A stretch of DNA of 56,289 bases, from the NCBI RefSeq assembly GCF_028285565.1, contig NZ_JANQOY010000047.1:1-56289 (forward strand), in the 5' to 3' direction. How positions within the stretch are numbered: position 1 is the stretch's first letter; every line of letters begins with the position of its first letter. Under the pieces are notes generated by a model. The model saw only the letters and a program-made list of their open reading frames with translations. It made no database searches and was not told the origin of the DNA. Below are positions 17,976 to 27,327 of this stretch, in pieces. Origin of the DNA: Acaryochloris sp. IP29b_bin.148 (GTDB lineage: Bacteria; Cyanobacteriota; Cyanobacteriia; Thermosynechococcales; Thermosynechococcaceae). Made by a program: the position numbers and the translations under genes.

Positions 17976-19388
17976 TTAGGTCGAAGCAGAGATTTCCGAA
18001 CGGCTAGGATTGTTACGCTTATTCAGCACTGGCTTCGATTTCGATTTGCGAGACCGACCCGAACTTTTGGCCGACCAATCGTCGAGATTGGCCGTAATGG
18101 CAGGATAGCGATCAAAGGCCATCTGGAGTGCAGCGGCGGCAATCGTCTGAGTGTCGTAGTCTTCACTCAGTTGAGAAACCGTGGGCAAGAAGGAGGCCAA
18201 CCGCTCTCCCGTTAAGACACTATGAAGTTCTGTTTGCAACTTCTCTAACCGTCGTCCTTCAATAGCCGATCTCGTTGGGGTGGGGTTGGTGGGAATTTCC
18301 TGGCGGATATGCTTCTCAATTTCATGAAGTTTCCAGCGATCTAAGGCATGGACCAGAGAAATAGCCGTTCCTTCGTTCCCAGCTCGGCCCGTTCGACCAA
18401 TGCGGTGAACATAGCTCTCTACACTATCCGGGGGCTCATAGTTGATCACATGGGAGAGATCATCCACATGCAACCCACGGGCGGCAATATCGGTGGCCAC
18501 CACCCAGCGAATCCGACGTTGTCGGAATCGATCCAGCAGTCGCTCTCGTTGACTTTGACTCAAATCGCCGTGATATTCATCGGCGCTATAGCCAGCGGTC
18601 TGTAGTTGTTGGGTGAGGGTGGCGGCTTCACGCCGAGTCCGCACAAAAATAAGCGCAGATTCAGGATCTTCTAGCTCCAGAACGGCCTGCAGCACGGTGG
18701 AACGAGCCCATACCCGAGGCACTCGATAGGCAATTTGATTGATTCGAGTCGGGGCAGCTTTAGGCTGTTCGACGGTGACCGTTACCGGGTCGTTCAAAAA
18801 CTGCTTAGACAGCTTATAAATTTCAGGTGCCATCGTCGCGGAGAAAAATGCTGTTTTCCGGTGTTCAGGAACCTGACCGAGAATCTTGCGAACATCGGGA
18901 ATAAATCCCATATTCAGCATCTCGTCCGCTTCATCTAGCACAAACCAGCTCAGTTGATCGAGGATAATTTCTCCCCGGCTGAGCAGATCCAACACCCGAC
19001 CTGGGGTGCCGACGATAATGTGGGCTCCCCGACGGAGTTGGGAGATTTGTCGGTCAATCGATTGGCCACCGTAGATGGCAACGACTCTCAATGCTCCATT
19101 CGCCTTGAACTGGTAGACGGATTCACTGACCTGAACCGCCAGCTCACGGGTGGGCGTCAAAATTAAAGCCTGTGGTGTTTTAATACTGGGATCCAGCTGC
19201 TCTAGGATCGGTAGCGAAAAGGCAGCGGTTTTTCCAGTTCCGGTCTGGGCTTGCCCAATAATGTCTCGACCGGCTAACAGATGGGGAATAGCTTCAGCTT
19301 GAATTTGAGTGGGGGTTTTAAAACCAAGTGTTTCTAAACAATCAATACGAGTTTGTGAAAGACCAAGTTGACTAAACGAAAGGGTCAT
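17976..19388 (-). CDS. DEAD-box RNA helicase, CrhR/DeaD-like
   Basis: ATP-dependent RNA unwinding. ATG 19388 has AGGAG a few bases upstream and gives 470 residues; the frame continues 25 codons further up without homology. Motifs: Q motif (PTQIQAEAIP), motif I AQTGTGKT at 47-54, PTRELA, motif II DEAD at 152-155, motif III SAT, and motif VI HRIGRTGRAG. The C-terminal extension ends in a basic Ser/Arg/Lys-rich tail (SSGRSRKSKSKP), which probably binds RNA. The closest functional model is cyanobacterial CrhR, induced by cold and redox change; that identity is inferred. A long leader upstream (about 300 bases) would fit post-transcriptional control. Confidence 0.93.
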   Translation of the reverse strand: MTLSFSQLGLSQTRIDCLETLGFKTPTQIQAEAIPHLLAGRDIIGQAQTGTGKTAAFSLPILEQLDPSIKTPQALILTPTRELAVQVSESVYQFKANGALRVVAIYGGQSIDRQISQLRRGAHIIVGTPGRVLDLLSRGEIILDQLSWFVLDEADEMLNMGFIPDVRKILGQVPEHRKTAFFSATMAPEIYKLSKQFLNDPVTVTVEQPKAAPTRINQIAYRVPRVWARSTVLQAVLELEDPESALIFVRTRREAATLTQQLQTAGYSADEYHGDLSQSQRERLLDRFRQRRIRWVVATDIAARGLHVDDLSHVINYEPPDSVESYVHRIGRTGRAGNEGTAISLVHALDRWKLHEIEKHIRQEIPTNPTPTRSAIEGRRLEKLQTELHSVLTGERLASFLPTVSQLSEDYDTQTIAAAALQMAFDRYPAITANLDDWSAKSSGRSRKSKSKPVLNKRNNPSRSEISAST

Positions 19389-19696
19389 GAACTCTCCTAA
19401 AGGGTTTTTAAGGGGTACTGCCGCTCGTAAAGATACACACCTGACGAGCAAGGACTGCAGCATCTGAAATCATGACTATCAGTGTCTGCTCGTTCAAGGA
19501 TGAAGTTAAGTGGTCTAACACCACTCCGTTAGAGTGGCTTCAGCATAGAGGGCAGTGGACAGCCAACAGGTACGAAGTTGGCGATTATACCTAGGATTAT
19601 GGTTACCTAGTGTTTCTATTCTGCAACAAAGCGTTACAAAATGCACTATAAATCAAGTAATCATGACATTTGGATCGGTACTTCAAGGGATGAATC
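19389..19696 (-). other. Upstream region of the RNA helicase gene
   Basis: About 310 bases with no coding gene supported. It should contain the helicase promoter and leader. Cold-shock helicase mRNAs of this class often have long 5' UTRs, so this stretch may be largely transcribed; that part is inference. Confidence 0.4.
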
Positions 19697-19730
19697 TGAG
19701 TCAAGTGGCGAACTTGAGCCACTTGACTCA
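19697..19730. other. Perfect 13-bp inverted repeat (stem-loop)
   Basis: TGAGTCAAGTGGC at 19697-19709 and its exact complement GCCACTTGACTCA at 19718-19730, with the 8-nt loop GAACTTGA. It lies 16 bases beyond the rimO stop. On neither strand is it followed by a T run, so it is not a textbook intrinsic terminator; a six-A run on the plus strand at 19735-19740 is on the wrong side for one. It may end the rimO transcript in a non-canonical way, stabilise its 3' end, or be a protein site. Confidence 0.85.
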
Positions 19731-19745
19731 ATCGAAAAAAGGCAG

Positions 19746-21074
19746 CTAGATCAGCTCTCCCTGCAAATCATAGGCATCTGCCCCTGTAATTTGCACAGCG
19801 GTCATGGATCCTAATCGGGCGCTGGCACGATCGATAGAGGGAGTAATGTAAACCAATCCATCCACATCGGCAGAAAATCGGGCTGAGCGACCAATCAGTT
19901 GGCCGGAGCCAGGATGCTCTTGCTCAATTAAGACGGGCACGGTTTTACCCACTTCTTGTTGGTTCTGGTGCCAAGAGATCGGTTGTTGCAAGGCCATCAG
20001 GCGATCGCGCCTGGCATCCATCACCGCTTGGGGTACCTGATGGGGTAAATCGCAGGCGGGGGTGCCTTCTTCGGGGGAAAAGGTAAATACCCCCACATGA
20101 TCAAATTGATGGCGCTGGACAAACTCGCAAAGATGCTCAAAGTGTTCGTCCGTTTCTCCGGGAAAGCCCACAATAAAAGTGGTACGGAGGACAGCCTCAG
20201 GCAGAGTGGTTTTGATAGTTTCAATAATCTGATCGTTCACTTGGCCTTGCCAAGGACGATTCATGGCCCGCAGCACTTCTGGATGGGAATGTTGCAGGGG
20301 CAAATCCAGATAAGGTAAGACGTTATCCGTTTCCTGAATCGCCGCCATGACCGCTGGGGTTAAACCCGTGGGATAGGCATAGTGCATGCGAATCCAGGGC
20401 ACATCGACGTTACCTAAAGCCCTGAGCAACTGAGCAAGCTGGGGTTTGCCGTAGATATCAATACCGTAGTTGGTGGTAATTTGGGAAATTAAAATTAGCT
20501 CCTGCACCCCTTCGGCAGCCAACTGTTGGGCTTCCGCCACAATGGACTCAATGGAGCGCGATCGCTGTTTGCCTCGCAAATGGGGAATGATGCAAAAGGC
20601 GCAGCCATAGTCACAGCCTTCAGCGATCCGCACATAGGCGGTTCCTTCGGTGGTGGTGCGATACCGAGGCACCGTTTCATCGGCAATATAGGTGGGTTCT
20701 GGTGATACTTCCTTGACCCGCTCTCCCGCTTCAGCCCGTTGAATCACCTCCACAATCTTGTGATAGTCTCCGGTCCCCACTAGAGCCACGGCTTCGGGCA
20801 GTTCTTCTAGCAGCTCTTCTTGAAAATGCTGGGCCATACAGCCGGTAATCACAATTTTCTTATTGGCTTCGGCCAGTTCCACCAGAGTACGCACAGACTC
20901 TTCCCGAGCCGCCTGAATAAAGCTACAGGTATTGACAATTACATAGTCAGCGAAGGCTTCATCACTATCGACGGGATAGCCTGCTTCCACCAGCAGGCCC
21001 AACATATGTTCAGTATCAACGCGATTTTTTTCACAGCCGAGATGAGCAACGGCGACGGAGGGCGGGTTGGCCAT
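19746..21074 (-). CDS. rimO: Ribosomal protein S12 methylthiotransferase RimO
   Basis: Radical SAM enzyme that adds a methylthio group to a conserved Asp of ribosomal protein S12. The N-terminal UPF0004 domain carries the three cysteines of the auxiliary cluster ([23 protein letters not shown]). The radical SAM motif is CxxxCxxC in [16 protein letters not shown], followed by the RimO-type [10 protein letters not shown] segment that separates it from MiaB. A TRAM-like domain closes the protein. ATG 21074 is chosen; the longer frame opens with a TTG at 21098. It follows the lipoprotein gene by about 60 bases and may be co-transcribed with it. Confidence 0.95.
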   Translation of the reverse strand: MANPPSVAVAHLGCEKNRVDTEHMLGLLVEAGYPVDSDEAFADYVIVNTCSFIQAAREESVRTLVELAEANKKIVITGCMAQHFQEELLEELPEAVALVGTGDYHKIVEVIQRAEAGERVKEVSPEPTYIADETVPRYRTTTEGTAYVRIAEGCDYGCAFCIIPHLRGKQRSRSIESIVAEAQQLAAEGVQELILISQITTNYGIDIYGKPQLAQLLRALGNVDVPWIRMHYAYPTGLTPAVMAAIQETDNVLPYLDLPLQHSHPEVLRAMNRPWQGQVNDQIIETIKTTLPEAVLRTTFIVGFPGETDEHFEHLCEFVQRHQFDHVGVFTFSPEEGTPACDLPHQVPQAVMDARRDRLMALQQPISWHQNQQEVGKTVPVLIEQEHPGSGQLIGRSARFSADVDGLVYITPSIDRASARLGSMTAVQITGADAYDLQGELI

Positions 21075-21132
21075 GCAGAATCGATCTAGTTTGGACAAGA
21101 ATACTTCGTGATCCTATCTTATGATTTGATAT

Positions 21133-21693
21133 TCAGTCAGTCTGCATAAAGATGGCATCTGAGTCTTGCAGAATGGTTTCCACATCCGATAGGCCGACAT
21201 TCTGGTAAATAGCCCGAATGGTGGCGTCCTGATCCGAGATAATTAAGACCCCGTTGGGTTGGGATGACTGCTGAAAGGCTTGGCCGCCCGTAGGGAAAAG
21301 ACCGAAGGTCTGATCAGCGAACTTCAAATCTGAACCGCCATAGAAGTCGGCCCCTTTTATGTTCGCCAGGGGGCCAAAGGCACCACATTCTTCGTTGACG
21401 CAAATGGCAGGAAGGTCTGGATGGAAGAGGTGAATCAGATAGTTGCGATCGCTGGGTTTATTCCCCGTTTTTTGGCCAGACTCTGAGCGACCTGAATAGG
21501 CTGGCAAGGGTTTTCCGACGGAGAGTTTCCCCAGGGTGGCAACCGATTCAAAGGTGATTTGAGGCGGGTTGTCCTGAGGCGCACAACCACTGATCCAGAC
21601 GGCGGTACTTAATATCAATCCGTACCCAATTTGGTTAACAAGCTTTGAGCCAGGATGATCAGTTAGCAATCGTTCACCCTTCGTTTGTAGCAT
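21133..21693 (-). CDS. Putative lipoprotein with thioredoxin/peroxiredoxin-like features
   Basis: Not recognised as a named gene. With the ATG 21693 start it has 186 residues. A basic N-terminus and a hydrophobic stretch (GYGLILSTAVWISGC) end in a plausible lipobox ISG-C, so the mature protein would be a lipid-anchored envelope protein. The body has a Cys pair (CVNEECG), an FPTGGQAF segment and a GVLIISDQDATIRAIYQNVG segment that recalls the C-terminal strand of thioredoxin-fold proteins. In-frame upstream starts exist at ATG 21759 and GTG 21777; they would put extra charged residues before the signal peptide and are less likely. Confidence 0.65.
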   Translation of the reverse strand: MLQTKGERLLTDHPGSKLVNQIGYGLILSTAVWISGCAPQDNPPQITFESVATLGKLSVGKPLPAYSGRSESGQKTGNKPSDRNYLIHLFHPDLPAICVNEECGAFGPLANIKGADFYGGSDLKFADQTFGLFPTGGQAFQQSSQPNGVLIISDQDATIRAIYQNVGLSDVETILQDSDAIFMQTD

Positions 21694-21886
21694 TATCTTA
21701 ATCCGTCCGCGATTGTAAACGGGCCAATTCAATCGAACAAAGCATTGTTTCAGATCCATTTTCTTTGACTGAGTCACCCCTATTGAGCCTTATATCGAAT
21801 TGCGCAATGAGACTGATATCAGCAGACTTTAACCAGATCAGCATTCATTATCTACCATTTCATTTTTCTGGAAGAAGCTCAAGATT

Positions 21887-22762
21887 TTACTCTCCAGCAT
21901 GGTACGAACTTCTGACTAAGGGGCCAGAGCGAACGTGGCTAAAGCCCAGGGACCGAGCTATGTCGCCCAGGCGCTCAAACTCCTCCGGGTGCCAGTATTT
22001 TTGAACAGGAAGATGGTGGAGAGAGGGGCGCATATATTGGCCAAGGGTGAGGCGATCGCACCCCACCTCTCTCAGATCCCGCAAGGTTTCGATAATTTCG
22101 GCCTCCGTTTCGCCCAACCCCAACATTAACCCAGATTTTGTGGCAATTTTAGGTGTGAATTTATTATTAGGTACAAGATCCTTAACAGTGGCTAAGACCT
22201 GTAGCGATCGCTCATACTTTGCCCCTCGCCGCACGGGTCCTTGAAGACGTCGAACCGTTTCCAAGTTGTGGTTATAGCAAACGGGCTGGGCTTGGACGAC
22301 CGTGTTGATGAGGGTGCGATCGCCCCGAAAATCAGGCGTTAACACTTCAATATCGGTATGCGGGCTAACCGCTCGAATGGCGGCCATTGTAGCCGCAAAC
22401 CATCCCGCGCCTTGATCGGGCAAGTCATCTCTGGCCACGGAGGTCAGGACCACATACTTTAGCCCCAGTAACCGCACCGACTCAGCCACTTTCTGGGGTT
22501 CTTGCGGATCCAAGGGTTGGGGCGCATGGCCTTTATCGACCCGGCAAAAGGAACAGGCTCGGGTACAGACTGGCCCCATCAACAAAAATGTGGCCGTCTT
22601 CTGGGCGTAGCATTCACCCCGATTGGGACATCGACCTTCTTCACAAATGGTGTGAATCTGATGACGTTTAACAATTTGCTGAACGGTGGATAGCTCACTT
22701 GCCTTGCCAATCGGGCGACGTAGCCATTCTGGCAAGCGTTCTCGTACTTCTGATTTCACCAT
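21887..22762 (-). CDS. lipA: Lipoyl synthase
   Basis: Inserts two sulfur atoms at C6 and C8 of protein-bound octanoyl groups to form lipoate. 291 residues, the usual length. The LipA-specific auxiliary cluster cysteines C40, C45 and C51 ([12 protein letters not shown]) and the radical SAM cysteines C66, C70 and C73 (CTRACSFC) are all present, as is the C-terminal RSSYHA, whose Ser ligates the auxiliary cluster in LipA. ATG 22762 is the natural start. No lipB is next to it. Cyanobacteria often carry two LipA copies; I cannot tell which this is. Confidence 0.96.
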   Translation of the reverse strand: MVKSEVRERLPEWLRRPIGKASELSTVQQIVKRHQIHTICEEGRCPNRGECYAQKTATFLLMGPVCTRACSFCRVDKGHAPQPLDPQEPQKVAESVRLLGLKYVVLTSVARDDLPDQGAGWFAATMAAIRAVSPHTDIEVLTPDFRGDRTLINTVVQAQPVCYNHNLETVRRLQGPVRRGAKYERSLQVLATVKDLVPNNKFTPKIATKSGLMLGLGETEAEIIETLRDLREVGCDRLTLGQYMRPSLHHLPVQKYWHPEEFERLGDIARSLGFSHVRSGPLVRSSYHAGE

Positions 22763-22848
22763 TGAACGTGCGACGATCCCAATGTTCTGAGACCAAGATT
22801 TTTAGATCAGGTAATCACTATAGCAAGTTCGTTGACAGCCACAGCCCC

Positions 22849-23505
22849 TTATTCGGAAGAGGGGGTGGGGGAATCCTCGCCAGGAACCAGCGCGAACCAA
22901 AAACGGTGAATCGCAGCAATATTGGAAATAATGGCTAAGACCACCAGCAAAATAAACACCTGTTGAGTCAGCAATCCCAAAATAATTAAAACGATCCGAG
23001 TGGCTCGGCTGCCAATACTGGCGATTGAGCTTTTACCCGCCACCTCACTTCTGGCCCGGATATAGGGCACCATCGTGGTTCCCAATAGGGCGATTAGGCC
23101 GACTATCAGATGCTCATTCGGGTTCACTAAAATCAGCGCTGCAATCAAGAAAAAATCGACATAGCGATCCAAAACGCTATCTAAAATGCCGCCTTCTATC
23201 GAGGTAAGATTGCGCTCACGGGCAATGTCCCCATCCAGGCCATCCATCAGGCCGCTAATCACGACCAACGCAGTGGCTAGCCCATACTGTTGCTGAATAA
23301 TCAGCCATCCAGTCAGGGGACCCCCGATACTGGCAGACAACCAGGTGACACGATTGGGGGTAATCCAGGTAAATCGAGCCAGAGACCTGGCTAATTTAAT
23401 TGTGAAAAATTGCACAATCCGGTCTAGCAAAGATAGAGGAACGGTGATCTTCGTCTCCTCTGGCATCTCTGCTGCATCCTGAACAGATGGAGAATGTTTT
23501 GGCAT
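22849..23505 (-). CDS. CDP-alcohol phosphatidyltransferase family protein
   Basis: Integral membrane enzyme that transfers a phosphatidyl group from a CDP-linked donor to an alcohol. The full signature DGxxARx8Gx3Dx3D is present (DGDIARERN, then GGILDSVLD), with about five or six membrane helices after it. ATG 23505 with GGAAAG upstream is preferred over the TTG at 23526 and gives 218 residues. The acceptor alcohol cannot be told: phosphatidylglycerophosphate and inositol-phosphate type enzymes share the motif. It lies about 85 bases before lipA on the same strand. Confidence 0.9.
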   Translation of the reverse strand: MPKHSPSVQDAAEMPEETKITVPLSLLDRIVQFFTIKLARSLARFTWITPNRVTWLSASIGGPLTGWLIIQQQYGLATALVVISGLMDGLDGDIARERNLTSIEGGILDSVLDRYVDFFLIAALILVNPNEHLIVGLIALLGTTMVPYIRARSEVAGKSSIASIGSRATRIVLIILGLLTQQVFILLVVLAIISNIAAIHRFWFALVPGEDSPTPSSE

Positions 23506-23601
23506 CGCTACTTTCCGTGAACCCAAGCCACAGCGACCCTAACATACCCACTGACGTACAATCAAAATCTCTGTCTCGTTCAAAATAAGGATCGTCATTC
23601 C

Positions 23602-25812
23602 TTAGAAGGGAATCGAAACTCCTGCCCCGACCGTAATCTCGTTTTGATCTCTGACCCGAAGCTGATTCCAAGTGGATGAGCCGACCCGGTTGGTGACAAA
23701 AACCTCCACGTTAGGATTATTGCCTCCGTCGTTGTCCTTACCCAGGATGCTGGCTAGATTCCAGCGCACCGCCGCAGACCAGGGGATGCGATCCGCCAGA
23801 GTATCGCCAATAAAGGCATTGCCTTCGCCAAAGAAATTAGCCCCTAATTCCCCCACCAGACTAATATCTTTGATCACTTCCACCGAGCCACCAACATTAA
23901 AGCCTCCTAGTTCCACCCCATTGCGCTGGGCGAAACCGATCATAGGCGTCAACCAAAACGCCAACTTGTCATTGGCTTTATAGTGCAGGGGCAAAGATAG
24001 AGTGACGATAAAGCGTCTGCCTTCAGGACTGTCGGTTTGAAAGATCAGCGGAAAGTCCTTGGGTGTCCCGCCTCGAAAGCGGCCATTGCGGCTATTGTTA
24101 TCGAAATTATCAAACAGATTGTTGGTAAGCCCAACGGTTGCCGCAGCACTTGCGGTTAGCGGGGATCCTTCATCTTGGTTCAGCAAGCGCAGTTTGACGC
24201 CAAAACCTTGTTCCGATTCGTCCACCTCGCCAAAGATATAGTCCAAATAGGTAGAGAGTTCAAAATCCTTGGTTATTCCATAGCGCAGTGCAGTCATAAT
24301 GCCTTGTCCACCACCCTGTAAATGGAACAGGAAACGCTGGCTGGGAACGGTTCCCCCATCCAAGAAGGCCAACCCATCTGTGGTGATCGGGGAGTCTTGA
24401 CCCTCCCGGTCCACGTTAAAACTGTCGGCAAAGCGGCGATTAGAGGCAAATAGGCTAGGGAGGGTAATCACCCTGACGCCAAAGGCAGTTAAATCTCGGT
24501 CTGCCGTTAACGCCAATGGCCCTTTGCTGCCAAAGGTATTCGATGCAAATAAATCTAAACCCAAACGAGGATTGAGGAAGTACCGCAACCCGGCATTGTA
24601 AGCAATCGCTTTCGCCGGTCGCCCGGTATCTCGATTGAAACTGTTGTTACCTGTAAACGGGACAAAGGCATCACCCCAGGCCGTCACCCGGGGATGAACT
24701 TGATAGGAAATCGCCCCGCTTAAACCCAAGGTCGTGCCGAAGGAACCTGGATTCGCCAAGGGGGGACGCGGAATAAAGACTGCATTGCTATCGGGGAAAA
24801 AAGCAATGGTGGGAGATAGGGTAAACTGCCAGCGATCGCTCACGGTTGCAGTCAAGGGAAATTGTAGGGCTGGAATCAAACTGCTGTTTTCTTGTTCAAT
24901 TCTGCCGGGATTAAACTCAAAGGTGCGTTTAGTCAGGGGTAGCGCTAAGGAAAAGACCCCACTGAAAGCCAAGGTATCCTCCGCGTTGTCCCACAATTTT
25001 TGTTTAAGGGAGAGGGTTAAATCGCGGTTATTGACCCGTCTGACCCCAACAAAGGGTCCTAATCGATCGGGGGTGCCCGTATCAACCACCTGAAGCGTTA
25101 AATCCAGTTCTGTACTATCCGTAATACCCCAGGTGACGCCAAAGTTAGGGTAGGCGGCCGTACCACTAGCCGCTTCAGCCCCCGGCAAAAAGAACAGCCG
25201 GTTATATAGGCTGAGGGCCACTGCCCCTTTCGGCAAATGAATGGCGGTGGGTTGCTGAAATTGCTGATTGGCGATGGGGCTAAAGGATGTTGTTTTTTCT
25301 CCTTGGTCTTCTGTTTCGATGTCGTTGGTCTGGTCTTCTGTTTCGACAGCAGGGGCATCTGTATCAACCTGAGCTAAGTCTGCCGCACGGGTTGAAATGG
25401 GCTGGGGAGCAGCCTGTGGTGGAGCGACCTGAGCAATCAGTGCTGGCGGGACAGCGGCAGATGGAGGGCTTTTGGGTAAGCGCGGTGTTATCTCGGCTTC
25501 AGGGACTGAGTCCGTCTGAGCATCGATCAAACTGGCGGCAATGAGTTTAGCGGATTCCAACGGAATAGGTTGGCTACTGAATTGATAGGTACCCTTACCT
25601 AAGCTGGGATAATCAAAGGGGGTATGCGGTTGCTGCAGCTGAGCAATGGAATGGTTGGAAAAGCTGAATTCAGCAGCCTTTAGTCCAGCTGGACTATAGC
25701 ATTGGTCGCATGACGCGGTGTTGAGGCGTGAATCGGTGATTTCGGCATGGGTAGGCGCATTCACACCCATAATGGCGACAATAGCTGCAGTCGATAGCGT
25801 GATGGACTTCAT
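23602..25812 (-). CDS. Large secreted outer-membrane beta-barrel candidate
   Basis: 736 residues, not a named family that I recognise. A signal peptide (STAAIVAIMGVNAPTHAE) is followed by a low-complexity Pro/Ala/Gln/Asp linker to about residue 180. The remainder is a long series of alternating-polarity segments with many GxxxxxP, F/Y-rich turns and Asn/Asp loops (TTLGLSGAISYQVHPRVTAW, WNLASILGKD), ending in GAGVSIPF, i.e. with the terminal Phe common in outer-membrane barrels. There are Cys residues in CDQC just after the signal. Probably a porin-like or exporter barrel. Alone in its transcription unit, next to the CDP-alcohol transferase gene. Confidence 0.75.
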   Translation of the reverse strand: MKSITLSTAAIVAIMGVNAPTHAEITDSRLNTASCDQCYSPAGLKAAEFSFSNHSIAQLQQPHTPFDYPSLGKGTYQFSSQPIPLESAKLIAASLIDAQTDSVPEAEITPRLPKSPPSAAVPPALIAQVAPPQAAPQPISTRAADLAQVDTDAPAVETEDQTNDIETEDQGEKTTSFSPIANQQFQQPTAIHLPKGAVALSLYNRLFFLPGAEAASGTAAYPNFGVTWGITDSTELDLTLQVVDTGTPDRLGPFVGVRRVNNRDLTLSLKQKLWDNAEDTLAFSGVFSLALPLTKRTFEFNPGRIEQENSSLIPALQFPLTATVSDRWQFTLSPTIAFFPDSNAVFIPRPPLANPGSFGTTLGLSGAISYQVHPRVTAWGDAFVPFTGNNSFNRDTGRPAKAIAYNAGLRYFLNPRLGLDLFASNTFGSKGPLALTADRDLTAFGVRVITLPSLFASNRRFADSFNVDREGQDSPITTDGLAFLDGGTVPSQRFLFHLQGGGQGIMTALRYGITKDFELSTYLDYIFGEVDESEQGFGVKLRLLNQDEGSPLTASAAATVGLTNNLFDNFDNNSRNGRFRGGTPKDFPLIFQTDSPEGRRFIVTLSLPLHYKANDKLAFWLTPMIGFAQRNGVELGGFNVGGSVEVIKDISLVGELGANFFGEGNAFIGDTLADRIPWSAAVRWNLASILGKDNDGGNNPNVEVFVTNRVGSSTWNQLRVRDQNEITVGAGVSIPF

Positions 25813-25923
25813 ATTGAAAATAATGACCCCACTGAGCGTCTGATATCAATACAAGAGTAGTTTCAACCCGAGCTCAGCTCGGGCAATTGGGGACGAGTAT
25901 ACATCGGCTCGTCAACCCTCAGA

Positions 25924-27327
25924 TTAACGGCAAAAAACTTGCGCGTGGTTTGCCAAAACATTCATTTCGATGGAGCAATACTTAATCTCTTCCCCATCAA
26001 CGGCCAGTAGCCCCTGAGAGCTGAGCGGTTCTAGGTGAAGACAGCGAACCTTGTAGTATTCCATTTCTGGCAGCGACAGGTGATCTCCTGTCGCAATCTT
26101 CAGGAATGCAGTCAATAATCGCCAACGAGTAATTCCTTTACGAATAATTAAGACATCCATATAGCCATCCGCCAGCTGCGCATGTGGTGCTGCAAAAACA
26201 CTATGGGTAGCCCAAGCCACATTCATTGCCCATAAAGCCACAAATTCCCCTTCAATAACTTGCCAGCCTGAGGAGGGAGACTTCTCTAGCGCTGGAGTGG
26301 GTTGGGACTGAGAGGGGTGATGTTGAGGTTTATCAGGTCTAGAGGTCCAGTCAGGTGCCGAGAGGAAGGAAATTCGACCTCGATAACTACGCAAAGCCAA
26401 AATGCTGAGAAAGGCATAGACATCACTGCGTAAAGACCCCAGGAATTTAAGGAAACGGAGTTTATTAGATCTGATATCGATATCGCTAATCAGAGCCCAG
26501 GCTAGAGAAAGGATACTGTAATATTGTTGGCCGTCTTGCTTGACAACCCCCAGGTTGATGGGTTGGCACTGACCTTTAGCAATGACGAAGGCGGCATTCC
26601 TAGGATCGTATGTTTCTTTAGATAACTCTAGAATCGTCTTTCCTAAGCCGTTACCTGTCCCGGCGGGAATAATACCGATGGGTTTTGCGATCGCAGCCTC
26701 CGCATCAGCATGAGTCATCAGGCCATTGATTAATTCATAGACGGTGCCATCCCCTCCCACGACCACAAATCCATCTATGGCCGAGAGATCAAACCCACGA
26801 ACTGCCTCGATCGTGCGATCTCCTCCCTGAGTTTCCAAGATACTCATCTGACAATGGGCATCTTCCAAGATGGGCTGAATGGATTGAAAGACTTGTTTGG
26901 CTTGGCGTCGTCCCCCCTTGGGATTGATTAAGATTTGCAGATGACGGGGTTTGACGGCTTGCTGGGGTTGAATGGGGAGGCCCTGCAAGGCTTGGCGGAT
27001 GGCGTTGATCCATTGCGATCTCATCTGTTCCGTGGGACAGACAAACTCATATTCCCTTAACTGTCGGCGTTGCGGTACAGTCCTAGGAGCGGGATAGGTA
27101 CATAGAACAAATCCGACCAATCCTTGGGGATAGGTTTTGTGATTGGGCTTCACGCCAACCACATCATCGAAGGCCAAGGTTTTTCGGAGACCAGCCTGGA
27201 ACCAGGACAAACTCTGGGTCGTCAACCACCCTTTAGCCCGAATATCGACAGCGATAGGGTCGGAGTCGCTGACGGAAAAAAGTTGTTCTTCGAAGACAAT
27301 ATCCAATTTAATCTGTTGTGAAAACAA
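25924..27327 (-). CDS. Sphingosine/long-chain-base kinase-like lipid kinase (DAGK-cat family)
   Basis: 467 residues. The lipid kinase core has GGDGT (191-195) and the nucleotide loop GIIPAGTGNGLGKT (218-231). Beyond the general diacylglycerol kinase fold it shows features of eukaryotic sphingosine kinases: a PH-like N-terminal part (about 30-115, ending YEFVCPTEQMRSQWINAI), LAWALISDIDIRSNKLRFLK (275-294), LRSYRGRISFL (312-322), ADGYMDVLIIR (386-396) and a C-terminal VDGE (443-446). It therefore probably phosphorylates a lipid with a free hydroxyl; whether a sphingoid base, a diacylglycerol or another lipid is open. The only start near the N-terminus is TTG 27327, within 10 bases of overlap with the divergent gene. 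Confidence 0.88.
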   Translation of the reverse strand: MFSQQIKLDIVFEEQLFSVSDSDPIAVDIRAKGWLTTQSLSWFQAGLRKTLAFDDVVGVKPNHKTYPQGLVGFVLCTYPAPRTVPQRRQLREYEFVCPTEQMRSQWINAIRQALQGLPIQPQQAVKPRHLQILINPKGGRRQAKQVFQSIQPILEDAHCQMSILETQGGDRTIEAVRGFDLSAIDGFVVVGGDGTVYELINGLMTHADAEAAIAKPIGIIPAGTGNGLGKTILELSKETYDPRNAAFVIAKGQCQPINLGVVKQDGQQYYSILSLAWALISDIDIRSNKLRFLKFLGSLRSDVYAFLSILALRSYRGRISFLSAPDWTSRPDKPQHHPSQSQPTPALEKSPSSGWQVIEGEFVALWAMNVAWATHSVFAAPHAQLADGYMDVLIIRKGITRWRLLTAFLKIATGDHLSLPEMEYYKVRCLHLEPLSSQGLLAVDGEEIKYCSIEMNVLANHAQVFCR

